DNA of 64,000 bases from Anaerolineae bacterium (lineage in GTDB: Bacteria; Chloroflexota; Anaerolineae; Promineifilales; Promineifilaceae): NCBI GenBank assembly GCA_030425205.1, contig JAUIAP010000006.1:124001-188000 (forward strand), given 5' to 3'. Below, piece by piece: positions 44,397-53,500 of this stretch. The notes under the pieces were generated by a model. The model was given only the letters and a program-made list of their open reading frames with translations, ran no database searches and was not told the DNA's origin. Position 1 is the stretch's first letter; each line of letters opens with the position of its first letter. The position numbers were made by a program, and so were the translations under genes.

Positions 44397-45593
44397 ATGC
44401 GAATCATTCTTTACTTAGGCAAAGGTGGCGTGGGTAAAACGACCACCGCCGCCGCTACCGCCGTCCGCAGCGCACAATTGGGCCACCGCACACTCGTGGC
44501 CAGCACCGATATTGCACACTCTCTCGCGGACGCATTTGACACTGAACTGACAGGTGAGCCAACACAGCTTGCCGATAATTTGTGGGCGCAAGAGATCAAC
44601 GTCGTCACCGACATCTATAAACATTGGGACACGCTACAAGAGTATGTCAGCGGATTTGTTGCCAGTTCAGTTGGCATCAATCGCGTCGTGGCGGATGAGC
44701 TTTCCGCCATTCCGGGCATGGACGAAATCGTCAGCCTGCTGCACATCAACAATCAGGCCAAACGTGGCGACTTTGATGTTGTCATCATCGACGCGGCGCC
44801 AACGGGCGAAACCATTCGTCTCTTGACGATGCCAGACACGTTCCGCTGGTATGCCAGCCATGCGCTTAATTTAGAAGGCGCGCGAGTGACACGTGCGTTA
44901 AAGCCGTTTGCAGGACGCTTTTTGAAGGGGCCAATGGAAGTTGTAAAAGCGCTTGAGAAGCTCGATGAAGGGACGCAGGAGCTAAAGCGCGTATTGAGCG
45001 ATCCTGATGTGACCAGCTATCGTGTCGTCGTGCAGCCAGAGCGCATGATTGTGCGCGAGGCACAGCGGGCGGTCAGCTATCTCGGGCTATTCGACTATCC
45101 CGTGGACAGCATTATGATCAACCGCGTACTGCCAGCCGATGCGGCCGAAGGTGACTTCTATCAGCAACGCTATGCCATCCAGCGCAAATATATGGACTAC
45201 ATCGAGGATTCATTCCAACCGATTCCATTGTGGACTGCGCCCTACTATGCGCATGAAGTAACGGGGGTTGACCGTCTTTCCGAGCTAGCCAATGATATGT
45301 TCGGCAACTCTGATCCAACCGATATTTTCTATCGGGGCCAACTACAAGAGATTGTGGAAAATGACGACGGCTCGTTGACAATGCGCTTGCCGTTGCCATT
45401 TGTGCGCGGGGGTGACATCAAATTGCGCAAACGTGGGGACGAGATGTTTATCACCGTTGGCAGCTTCAAGCGCGAGATGATTTTGCCCAATGCATTGGCG
45501 AAAATGCGCACGCGTGGGGGTCGCTTAGTCGAGAGTGTCTTAGAAATCACGTTTGTTGAGGCAGAGGCCGAAGCTGAAGTTGAAGCAGCGTAA
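44397..45593 (+). CDS. ArsA/GET3-family ATPase
   Basis: 398 residues. Deviant Walker A LGKGGVGKTTTAAATAV, switch DIAHSLADAF, and VIIDAAPTGETIRLL. The C-terminal 80 residues (GDIKLRKRGDEMFITVGSFKREMILP) are the HSP20-like ArsA tail domain. No arsenic genes lie nearby and no Cys cluster for arsenite binding is seen, so targeting of tail-anchored proteins or another soluble role is more likely. GGAG lies 8 nt before the ATG. Confidence 0.9.
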   Translation: MRIILYLGKGGVGKTTTAAATAVRSAQLGHRTLVASTDIAHSLADAFDTELTGEPTQLADNLWAQEINVVTDIYKHWDTLQEYVSGFVASSVGINRVVADELSAIPGMDEIVSLLHINNQAKRGDFDVVIIDAAPTGETIRLLTMPDTFRWYASHALNLEGARVTRALKPFAGRFLKGPMEVVKALEKLDEGTQELKRVLSDPDVTSYRVVVQPERMIVREAQRAVSYLGLFDYPVDSIMINRVLPADAAEGDFYQQRYAIQRKYMDYIEDSFQPIPLWTAPYYAHEVTGVDRLSELANDMFGNSDPTDIFYRGQLQEIVENDDGSLTMRLPLPFVRGGDIKLRKRGDEMFITVGSFKREMILPNALAKMRTRGGRLVESVLEITFVEAEAEAEVEAA

Positions 45594-45654
45594 CATTCTG
45601 TGAAGACGTTAGGGGAATGTTGCCGTCAAGTGACGTTTGTGTGATGATTTGTCT

Positions 45655-46245
45655 ATGACTGAAATTGAATCATTGGTATTGTCATTACACGAGATTGAGG
45701 CGGTCAAATTCGGCCGATTTAAGCTCGCCAGCGGCAAAGTTTCCCCTATCTACGTCGATCTACGCCTGTTGATTTCGCGTCCTGCCGTTTTGCGACTTGC
45801 AGCACGCGCCTATGCCGCATTACTCGAATCAGTTGAGTATGATTTGCTCGGGGCAATTCCCTATGGTGGCTTGCCGATTGGCACGGCAATCGCGCTCGAA
45901 ACGGATAAACCGCTAATCTTTCCACGCAAGGCGGCCAAATCGTATGGCACTGGCAAAACGATTGAAGGGCGTTGGACAGTTGGGCAAAGAGTCGTAATCA
46001 TTGAAGATTTAGTGACGACTGGCGAGAGCGCATTGGGCGGAGTGGCAATCCTCAAGTCGGCGGGCTTACAAGTCTCCGATATCGTCGTCTTACTTGATCG
46101 CCAGCAAGGAGCCAGCAAGACGATTGCCGAGCGCGGCTATAAACTACACTCTGTGCTAAACCTCGACCAGATGCTCGTCATTTTGGAACATCATGAGCGC
46201 ATCAAAGCCAAGACAAGGCGCGAAGTCTTAGAAGAGTTAACATAA
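45655..46245 (+). CDS. pyrE: Orotate phosphoribosyltransferase
   Basis: 196 residues. AVKFGRFKLASGKVSPIYVDLR near the N-terminus, the flexible loop PRKAAKSYGTGKTIEG and the PRPP motif VVIIEDLVTTGESALGG are typical of PyrE, which converts orotate plus PRPP to OMP. The next gene is behind a strong terminator. The start at 45655 (MTEIESL) is preferred; an in-frame GTG lies 18 nt upstream. Confidence 0.92.
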   Translation: MTEIESLVLSLHEIEAVKFGRFKLASGKVSPIYVDLRLLISRPAVLRLAARAYAALLESVEYDLLGAIPYGGLPIGTAIALETDKPLIFPRKAAKSYGTGKTIEGRWTVGQRVVIIEDLVTTGESALGGVAILKSAGLQVSDIVVLLDRQQGASKTIAERGYKLHSVLNLDQMLVILEHHERIKAKTRREVLEELT

Positions 46246-46251
46246 AAAAAG

Positions 46252-46276
46252 GACGGTCATCTGACCGTCGTTTTTT
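46252..46276 (+). terminator. pyrE terminator
   Basis: GACGGTCA-TC-TGACCGTC followed by G and six T; an A-run on the left makes it possibly bidirectional. Confidence 0.92.
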
Positions 46277-46303
46277 AAATTTATGAGCGCGCTAAGTGCA
46301 TCA

Positions 46304-46405
46304 TAAAGTAAGTTATGTCATACCTGCGAAGGCAGGTATCTATTCTTTTCTAAGACTGGATTCCCGCCTTCGCGGGAATGACAATGCCACAAAAAACTTA
46401 CTTTA
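46304..46405. repeat. MITE-like element with REP-type hairpins
   Basis: About 102 bp. Ends TAAAGTAAGTT / AACTTACTTTA are inverted. Inside are two opposed hairpins, ATACCTGC-GAA-GGCAGGTAT and ATTCCCGC-CTT-CGCGGGAAT, related to each other and to the widespread GTCATTCCCGCGAAGGC repeat. TA at each edge resembles the target of IS630/mariner-type transposases. No protein is encoded. Confidence 0.75.
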
Positions 46406-46437
46406 CACTATACTTTAGCATTCAAAATAACGATTCC

Positions 46438-46944
46438 CTACTGAGTTGCGTCACGCTGATAGACAGAAACGCTGCGTGTGTTGCCACGTGAGACGAGAAT
46501 CCGCACGAGTTTGGCAACGACCAGCGAAAGCAACGCATAGACGATGATTGCCACTATCGAGGAAACCTCAAATACGGATGCCCCCGCCGCAGGTGTCGCT
46601 GTGAGACCATTAAACGGCCAGACGAACAGATTAGACAGTCCGTAGACGAATGCTGCAAAAGGTGAATTTGGGTTGGCTGCAATCATCTTTAACACCACCC
46701 GCAGACCGATCAAGCCTAAGACCACCATTACCGCAAGCCAATAGACACTCATCGCCTTGGTGAATCTAAATTGACGTTCAGCACCCACATCTTGAGTAAT
46801 CACCTCACGACGTTCTGTGCCGTCTGCATCAACGACGACATGCTCCTGCTGATGCCGCTCAATCGGTGCGATGGGACTGCCCTCCGCTGCAAGCGGTGAA
46901 TCATTACGCACGACGCTTTCTTTAATTTCTTCGATTTGTGACAT
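46438..46944 (-). CDS. YggT-like membrane protein
   Basis: About 168 residues. A soluble N-terminal third with acidic and polar residues, then three or four membrane helices; VVLKMIAANPNSPFAAFVYGLSN and VFEVSSIVAIIVYALLSLVVAKLVRIL resemble YggT proteins. Function unknown; last gene of the leftward stress-type operon. Confidence 0.78.
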   Translation of the reverse strand: MSQIEEIKESVVRNDSPLAAEGSPIAPIERHQQEHVVVDADGTERREVITQDVGAERQFRFTKAMSVYWLAVMVVLGLIGLRVVLKMIAANPNSPFAAFVYGLSNLFVWPFNGLTATPAAGASVFEVSSIVAIIVYALLSLVVAKLVRILVSRGNTRSVSVYQRDATQ

Positions 46945-46955
46945 GAGCATTGCTC

Positions 46956-47327
46956 CTATGCGGCGAGGAAGTTGGAAATTTGTGTCTCTTCCAGCGCGCC
47001 CTCTATCCGCAAAAAGTCTGAATCATATTGCATTTGCAAGAGATCGATATCGGCCGGCGATAAATCATATAGCACGGCGACCGTTTCGGATGGCAACGCT
47101 TCAACGACGCGCAGCACGAAGTTTTCTGTGCCATGCTCCGCTTCGTTTGCAGCATCTACATCACGTTCAGTTGTGGCGGAATCGGCCGATTCTGCGTACA
47201 CCTCACCAAAATCGTGTGGTGTTAAAATCGTCACATTATATTTCTCTTCGATGTGCTGCGCAGTCGTCTCCGCCTCATCTCCCGTCACAACAATAATTTT
47301 GATCTGTTTGTCGACTTCTTTCATCAT
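46956..47327 (-). CDS. Small protein of unknown function
   Basis: 123 residues, cytoplasmic. N-terminal alternating beta/alpha (IKIIVVTGDEAETTAQHIEEKY) like a Rossmann-type start, then an acidic middle (ESADSATTERDVDAANEAEHG) and a C-terminal domain ending EETQISNFLAA. I do not recognise the family. It overlaps the PRC-barrel gene stop by 4 nt (ATGA), so it is coupled to it. Confidence 0.72.
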   Translation of the reverse strand: MMKEVDKQIKIIVVTGDEAETTAQHIEEKYNVTILTPHDFGEVYAESADSATTERDVDAANEAEHGTENFVLRVVEALPSETVAVLYDLSPADIDLLQMQYDSDFLRIEGALEETQISNFLAA

Positions 47328-48082
47328 AATTCACGCCCATAGTGTTGGCTCAACTCTTCTGCGTAAGATTGGGCCGTATAAGTTTCATTCAGTTGATCGA
47401 TGTCCAGTTCCGGTGCATTGCGCACAGATGCTTGCGATAAGTCAAGACGCACCGTCATCTCCGCCCAGTCGATTTCTGTAATCCAGGAGGGTGGTAAAAC
47501 GACCTTCTTGCCCGGTAGCCAGTTTCCCGTGTCCACGACAAAGTAGCGCAGCAGCCAATCATCCCGCCGCACAACCCAGTCGGACAGGCTACCGATATGT
47601 CCATCAGTCGTTTCAATTGCGTAGCCATGCACTTCGGCAATGCTGCGCAGATGATTTTCCTCATGGACCTCCTCTTCCAACCCTTCCTGCTGTGTTTTTG
47701 TGATGGGTGGAAGCGGGATAAAGCTGCCCAGATCACCTGCAATCAGCGAGGGTCGCCAGTAAGGTGTCCAACTGTAGTAATTGAACAGATCAACTTCAAA
47801 TTGGCGCGATATCGGCTTTTCGTGGTCAATCGACGGGCTGTCTTTAATCAGGTCTTTTGTTAAATCAACCGTGAGCGCGGTGTCGTCAACCGAATGGATC
47901 GCGATGGGTGATAGCAACACGCGCCGATCTTGCAGCCAATTGCCAATATCAGCAATCAGATAACGCAGGTGCCAGCTCTCGTCATCAAAATAAAAATCGC
48001 TCACCTTTCCTATATCACCATCTTGGGCATGAATCGGCAAGCGTTGTAATGCGCTCATTTGATAGAGCATCGGATTTTTCAT
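47324..48082 (-). CDS. PRC-barrel protein with two domains
   Basis: 252 residues. Two PRC-barrel copies, about 8-75 (IGKVSDFYFDDESWHLRYLIADIGNWLQDRRVLL) and about 153-220 (IGSLSDWVVRRDDWLLRYFVVDTGNWLPGKKVVL), joined by a Trp/Tyr/Pro-rich linker. Such stand-alone tandem barrels occur in stress-related operons; molecular role unknown. Middle gene of the four-gene operon. Confidence 0.9.
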   Translation of the reverse strand: MKNPMLYQMSALQRLPIHAQDGDIGKVSDFYFDDESWHLRYLIADIGNWLQDRRVLLSPIAIHSVDDTALTVDLTKDLIKDSPSIDHEKPISRQFEVDLFNYYSWTPYWRPSLIAGDLGSFIPLPPITKTQQEGLEEEVHEENHLRSIAEVHGYAIETTDGHIGSLSDWVVRRDDWLLRYFVVDTGNWLPGKKVVLPPSWITEIDWAEMTVRLDLSQASVRNAPELDIDQLNETYTAQSYAEELSQHYGREL

Positions 48083-48088
48083 AGGACT

Positions 48089-48538
48089 TCAAGTTGCCAA
48101 ATCACGCAAGGCGCGGATGCGCTCATAGGTGGATTGGACAATCGAAAACTGTTCGTGAACAATCGACCGAATTGCCTCAGGCAGATCATCCGCCAAGGCA
48201 CGGCGATAGTTAGTCACCGCAACACTCTCGCCACGTTCGCACTCATCTAGGACGGCGCGTGTCGTGTTCGTGCTGAAATAGGCCCGCAATCCCAACCAGT
48301 TGCGATGCGTGGCCGCCAATATGGGGGTCTCTCCAATTTCTGGCTGCCCACCATAGGTGACGATAAGACGACTCAATGTACTTGCAAAGCGTAGACGCTG
48401 TTGCGAGAACTGATTGAATAAACGGCGGTATTGCGGATTGTCGATGGCTTCAGCCGCCGAGTGAAAACCACGCACACCATCGTTGCATGTCTCGATCAGT
48501 AAATTAAGTGTTGGGAGAATTGCTTTTATCTTGTTCAT
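48089..48538 (-). CDS. DUF2383 (PA2169-type) four-helix protein
   Basis: 149 residues, all helical, ferritin-like. LIETCNDGVRGFHSAAEAIDNPQYRRLFNQFSQQR at the N-terminus and ...ERGESVAVTNYRRALADDLPEAIR near the end match the family. First gene of the leftward operon and divergent from the LuxR-type regulator. Function unknown; family members are linked to stress by context. Confidence 0.87.
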   Translation of the reverse strand: MNKIKAILPTLNLLIETCNDGVRGFHSAAEAIDNPQYRRLFNQFSQQRLRFASTLSRLIVTYGGQPEIGETPILAATHRNWLGLRAYFSTNTTRAVLDECERGESVAVTNYRRALADDLPEAIRSIVHEQFSIVQSTYERIRALRDLAT

Positions 48539-48655
48539 ATCGTCTAGTTTTTGTCAACAAATGTATGGTACATCAGCTAGACAAATATAGAAATAGACCG
48601 CCTACGTATACCAGATACATCAATAGTTACATTTTCAAGCCGATTTTTTGGCGTT

Positions 48656-48728
48656 TATGGGGTATTTCCCTACGTTCCTATCGTAAAAATGGGGATATCG
48701 TGCAAAAAAGATGGGGAAATTCCCCCAT
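48656..48728. promoter_or_regulatory. Three ATGGGG half-sites upstream of the LuxR-type gene
   Basis: ATGGGGTATTTCCC (48657-48670), ATGGGGATAT (about 48689) and the near-perfect palindrome ATGGGGAAATTCCCCCAT (48711-48728) lie in the 269-bp divergent region. They look like operators for a dimeric regulator, perhaps the divergent LuxR-type protein itself. Confidence 0.55.
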
Positions 48729-48807
48729 ACACATTTTGTCCACTTATGGCACAATGATTGTACAGCTTAGTTCGCTGTATTTAACCACTAATCACAGAGG
48801 AAACTAC

Positions 48808-49461
48808 ATGATCAACATCTACATCATCGACGACATTTCTATCTCACGTGATATGACCGCAAAGGCGCTTGCACACGAAGACGAAATTGAAATAATTGGC
48901 CAAGCTGCATCAGTAGCTGATGCGGGCAGACAGCTCACAGCATGTGACATTGTTCTTCTAAAAGCTGACGTTCCAACAGATGATGCGCTGGCGGCTGTTA
49001 ATAAAGTCGTCAAACTAAATCCGACGTGTAAGGTATTGGTGTTTGGATTGAAGAAATCAGAAGCTGCCGCATTGGCATTTATCGAAGCTGGCTGTGCTGG
49101 CTATCTTTTTGAGCGTGATTCATATACGGAGCTTATCCGCAATATCCACGCCATTGAATCGAATCGCGCACGCATTTCGGCACGTATGGCAGCCTGTTTA
49201 ATGGAGCGCGTGCAAGAGTTACGCACGATTAGCGCACAACTTGACCATGTCTATCAATACCGTAACCGTTATGAACAGTTGACGGGACGTGAGCGTGAAG
49301 TTCTTGAATTAATTGGACAAGGCTTGACAAATCGACGGATCGCCAAGCGATTATACGTGGAGTCAGGCACAATTAAGAACCATGTGCACAACATATTGAA
49401 AAAGTTGCAGGTTCGCAACCGGCAAGATGCAGCTGCATTTCTCGCGCTGCAAGCCGCCTAA
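48808..49461 (+). CDS. LuxR-type regulator with degenerate receiver
   Basis: 217 residues. INIYIIDDISISRDM starts a receiver-like domain, but the phosphorylation site reads DIVLLKADVP: the position of the acceptor Asp is Lys. The late conserved Lys (GYLFE) is Glu. The C-terminal LTGREREVLELIGQGLTNRRIAKRL and VESGTIKNHVHNILKKL are a standard LuxR helix-turn-helix. It is therefore probably phosphorylation-independent. AGAGG precedes the ATG. Divergent from the DUF2383 operon. Confidence 0.9.
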   Translation: MINIYIIDDISISRDMTAKALAHEDEIEIIGQAASVADAGRQLTACDIVLLKADVPTDDALAAVNKVVKLNPTCKVLVFGLKKSEAAALAFIEAGCAGYLFERDSYTELIRNIHAIESNRARISARMAACLMERVQELRTISAQLDHVYQYRNRYEQLTGREREVLELIGQGLTNRRIAKRLYVESGTIKNHVHNILKKLQVRNRQDAAAFLALQAA

Positions 49462-49467
49462 CACAGA

Positions 49468-50400
49468 TTACTCTCTCCCCTCTTCCCGTATCACGACTGC
49501 CGTAAAGGCAGTCGTTTCTTTTTTCTGTTGCGGTGCAAATTGCGCGAGCAACATACCCATCATCATTAAGGCACAGCCAAATAGATCGCGCCCCAACAAT
49601 AGTTCGGTGAGAAACAGATAGCCACCAATGACGGCAAAAACGGCTTCCAAACTGAGGATGATGGCGGCGGCAGCAGGATGGGCATCCCGCTGTGCGACCA
49701 CTTGCAATGTGTATCCAACCCCTGTTGAGAGAAGTCCCGCATAGAGAATTGGCAACAATCCACCAGATAGATCGCTGATTGTGGTTGTTTCCATGGGGAT
49801 CGCAACGATCAAACTAAGCAAACCACAGATATAGAATTGGAGGATAGAGACCTTGAGTGGATCGATGATGGCGGGAAATCGGCCGATCCACTGCACATGC
49901 CCCGCCCAGACAAATGCGCCGATCAACATCAATAAATCTCCTCGTCCGATTGTAAAGTCGTTTGTCACGCTGAGAAAATACATCCCAATTGCCGCTAAAA
50001 TTGCCCCCATCCAGACAAGTCCATTGGTGCGCTGTCGCATGAAGATGCCCATGATTGGCACAATGACGACATACAGCCCCGTAATGAATCCCGCTTTGCC
50101 CGCCGTGGTGTATTGCAAGCCAACTTGCTGCAAGGTTGCCCCGCTAAACAGCAAAACGCCAGCAATGATGCCATTGCGCAACATCAGCGGATCAAAAAAA
50201 CCTACCTTTGCAGGCTGTTTTGCCTGTCGATCAAAAAAGACGACAAGCGGCAGCAGGACCGTTGCACCGATGAAAAAGCGGGCGGCATTAAAGGTAAACG
50301 GGCCGACAAAATCCATGCCGATGCGTTGGGCGACAAAGGCAAAGCCCCAAATGGTGGCGGTTAAGAGGAGAAGAAGGTTGGCGCGTAGGTTCGCTGGCAT
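49468..50400 (-). CDS. DMT-superfamily (EamA) transporter
   Basis: 310 residues, ten membrane helices in two EamA halves (LLLLLTATIWGFAFVAQRIGMDFVGP and MLIGAFVWAGHVQWIGRF). Exports or imports small metabolites; substrate unknown. The 3' end of the gene contains a transcription terminator of the convergent LuxR-type gene. Confidence 0.9.
   Translation of the reverse strand: MPANLRANLLLLLTATIWGFAFVAQRIGMDFVGPFTFNAARFFIGATVLLPLVVFFDRQAKQPAKVGFFDPLMLRNGIIAGVLLFSGATLQQVGLQYTTAGKAGFITGLYVVIVPIMGIFMRQRTNGLVWMGAILAAIGMYFLSVTNDFTIGRGDLLMLIGAFVWAGHVQWIGRFPAIIDPLKVSILQFYICGLLSLIVAIPMETTTISDLSGGLLPILYAGLLSTGVGYTLQVVAQRDAHPAAAAIILSLEAVFAVIGGYLFLTELLLGRDLFGCALMMMGMLLAQFAPQQKKETTAFTAVVIREEGRE
49494..49525 (+). 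terminator. Terminator of the LuxR-type gene, inside the DMT gene end
   Basis: CGACTGCC-GTAAA-GGCAGTCG followed by TTTCTTTTTT on the plus strand. The stem lies within the last codons of the convergent DMT gene. Confidence 0.85.
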
Positions 50401-50540
50401 AGCGGAATGGTAGCTTTATTCGGCCGCGTTTCAAAAGAAGCGGGCAAGCGACGGATGAACGTTTACTAATTGTTGGTATTGTTTTGTACAATCGGCCGAA
50501 ACGATCAGTCCAATCTTTTGCTAACCTCTTCAGGAACATG

Positions 50541-53500
50541 ATGAAAAAATTTCTGCTTTTAATACTGCTCCTCTTACTCACCGTGCCGCTTTCCGCCGCG
50601 CAAAACGATGTCCTCGCCACGCCGCGCGCCAAACAATTACAGGTGAAACCACTCGACAACATCACGCAAATTAGATCAACTTCACGCGAGAAAGGATATT
50701 CGCTAAACAGTCGTGGCAACGTGCGTGTCGTCGTGGAGCTAACGACCTTACCCGTCGTCCAACAGCCAAGTCGCAGCGCGTCGGCCGTGCGCGCTCAGAT
50801 TGCGCGTGAACAAGCCGACCTATTGGATGTCGTGGGTGTTTCGGCCGATTTTGCCTACGACACGCTGATTAACGGGGTTGCGCTTGAAATTTCGGCCGAT
50901 GCGCTCGACACCCTGCGCAACCACCCAGCAGTCAAGGCCGTTTACCCCGATTCAACCTATCATCTACAACTCGATGCCAGCTTGCGACAAATCAACACCA
51001 GCGACGCCTGGCTCGCCACAGGCGGTGCGGCCAATGCAGGGCGTGATATGAAAATCGCCATCATTGACAGCGGGATCGAACCGCTCAACCCCCTCTTCTC
51101 TGGCGACGCATTCACGATGCCAGCAGGGTATCCATTGGGCGATTGCGTCACTGACTATGCGAATTTTTGCAACGGAAAAATCATCGTCGCCCGTTGGTAC
51201 GGCGAGAACGGCGGCGTGCCAGTTGGCGCAATTCCACAAGAGATTGCCAGCCCCCGTGATCGGCAAGGGCATGGTTCGCATGTCGCCGGCATTGCGGCGG
51301 GCAACTTTGGCAGCAGCGGCACAGTCGCCGACTCAGGTGACGGCGTGCTTGAGGTGATCAGCGGCGTTGCACCGGCCGCTCATCTCATGGTTTACAAGGC
51401 GTGCTGGAACGGTGCGGACTGTCTTGGGTCTGGCTTGTTGGCTGCGCTTGAGGATGCCGTCAACGATGGTGCAGACGTCATCAACAACTCGTGGGGCGGC
51501 GATCCCGGCGGTAATCCGCTCGACAATGCCTTTCGCACCGCCATTGCCAACGCCGTCACGGCAGGCGTTCCCGTCATATTCTCGGCCGGCAACGATGGCA
51601 ACGACGCACAGACTGTTACCTGTCCCGCCTGCATCGCAGAAACGATTGCGGTCGCCAACGTCCACACCAATCGCATTCATGGTCATCATGTCCAGTTAAT
51701 CGGCAACAACATTCCACCCCAATTCCAGAACTTTTCAGCCCTTCCCGCGGCCGAGTCACCCAACGCCTTTCCGTTCAGTAATGCGGAAATCCGCGTTGCC
51801 GAGACGGTCGGCAGTGCCAATGCGTGTGAGCCATTTAACGGAACCCCGTTCAATGGCGGGATTGCATTAGTGCAGCGCGGTGACTGCCCCTTTGCGACAA
51901 AGGTGGCCAATGTTCGTGCGGCTGGGGCAAACGTCCTGCTCATCACCAATGACGTGGGCGGGCCGCCGGTTCGCTTTAGCACAGGTGGTGCCAATCAAAT
52001 CCCAACGCTGATGTTGAGTCAGGTCGATGGGCTGGCGTTGCGCGATTGGGTGCTGACGCATCCCGCCGATCTCGTCACCATTCACGGTCTGTCGCGCCGC
52101 ACCAATCCGGGTTGGGACGATATTATGGCGACGACAAGCAGTCGCGGCCCCAATGGAGACGCGACCGTCTTGAAGCCAGATATCGCCGCACCCGGTGTCA
52201 ACATTTTATCGGCTGGCAGCTATCTTTTCTCACCGACCGGTTTTAGATTTGACAGCGGCACAAGCATGGCCGCGCCGCATGTTTCTGGCGCGGCGGCACT
52301 GCTCTTGCAGTTGAACCCTGACTTTTCGGCCGAACAGGTCAAATCCGCGCTCATGACGACGGCAAATAATCGAGAGATATTGAAGGAAGGTGGCGTCAGC
52401 TTCGCCGATCCGTTTGACATGGGGGCAGGACGGGTCGATCTGGCGCGTGCAATCGACTCAGCGTTGACGTTTGCCGAACCGTCCTATGCAAATCCGCACT
52501 GTCTCGCACTTTGCGAATGGACAAATACGCTCAAAAATGTGTCGGGAGAAAGTTGGACGGGAACGGTGCAAGCGGACGGATTGGCGATTGCAGTCGATTC
52601 GCCAAGTTTGTCGCTTGCGGCTGGTCAGTCTGCGTCCATCGACATCACCATTGACACTCGTGGACTCACGCCCGAACAGTGGCATTTTGGCAGTCTTAAC
52701 TTTGTCAGCAACGGCGAAATTACCGCCCATTTGCCGCTTGCTGTCTATGCCGTCGGCGGGGTAGAGCGTTTGGTGGTGCAAAAATCGGCCGAAACCCCCA
52801 CTCCATTCTACGCGGGAACACCGTTCACCTATACGCTGCAACTCATCAACCCAACTGCGACCAATCAGACCTATATCATGAGCGACACGCTGCCCGCCAA
52901 TGTCGAATACATCCCGAATTCGGCAACAAACGGGCTGGTCTATGACAACGTTGAGCGGCGACTATCGGTGATTCAAGAGTTAGAGCCAGCGTTACGGATC
53001 GTTTCGGCCGATCTCGGTGGCTATATCGATCTGCTCGGTCAAAATCCCAACCTGCCACCCGTCGAATGCATCGGCGTGTGTGATGACGACTTCTTTGCCA
53101 TCGAGGATCAAGATTTTTACTACATGGGTGAACATTTCGACATCATCTACGTCAGCGTCAATGGCTTTGCCGCCTTCACGCCACCGCCCGTTGGCGCAGC
53201 CACCAATGAGCCGCAAGAGATGCCCAGCACCGATGCACCCAACCATCTCGTCGCGCCACTCTGGACAGATTTCGACTTAGAAGGAACGGCAGCAGATGAC
53301 GCGGGCGGCGGAAAGCTATACGCGGCTGAAGTGACAGATGGTGTCACCGTTTGGAACGTCTTCGAGTGGCGCAATGTTGAGCATTGGGGCAATGATCAGC
53401 CGGGCAGCCCCTCCAACGTCGTCCACACCTTTCAATTGTGGATTCAACGCGGCACGAGCTTTATCTGGTTTACTTATGATCGACTCGATGAGTTTGGTCA

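Noticed and set aside
44397..45593. Arsenite efflux ATPase
   Set aside because: No arsB/arsR/arsD neighbours and no Cys cluster; kept as a general ArsA/GET3-type ATPase.
46317..46390. CRISPR-like repeats
   Set aside because: Only two opposed hairpins, not direct repeats with spacers; explained as a REP-type MITE core.
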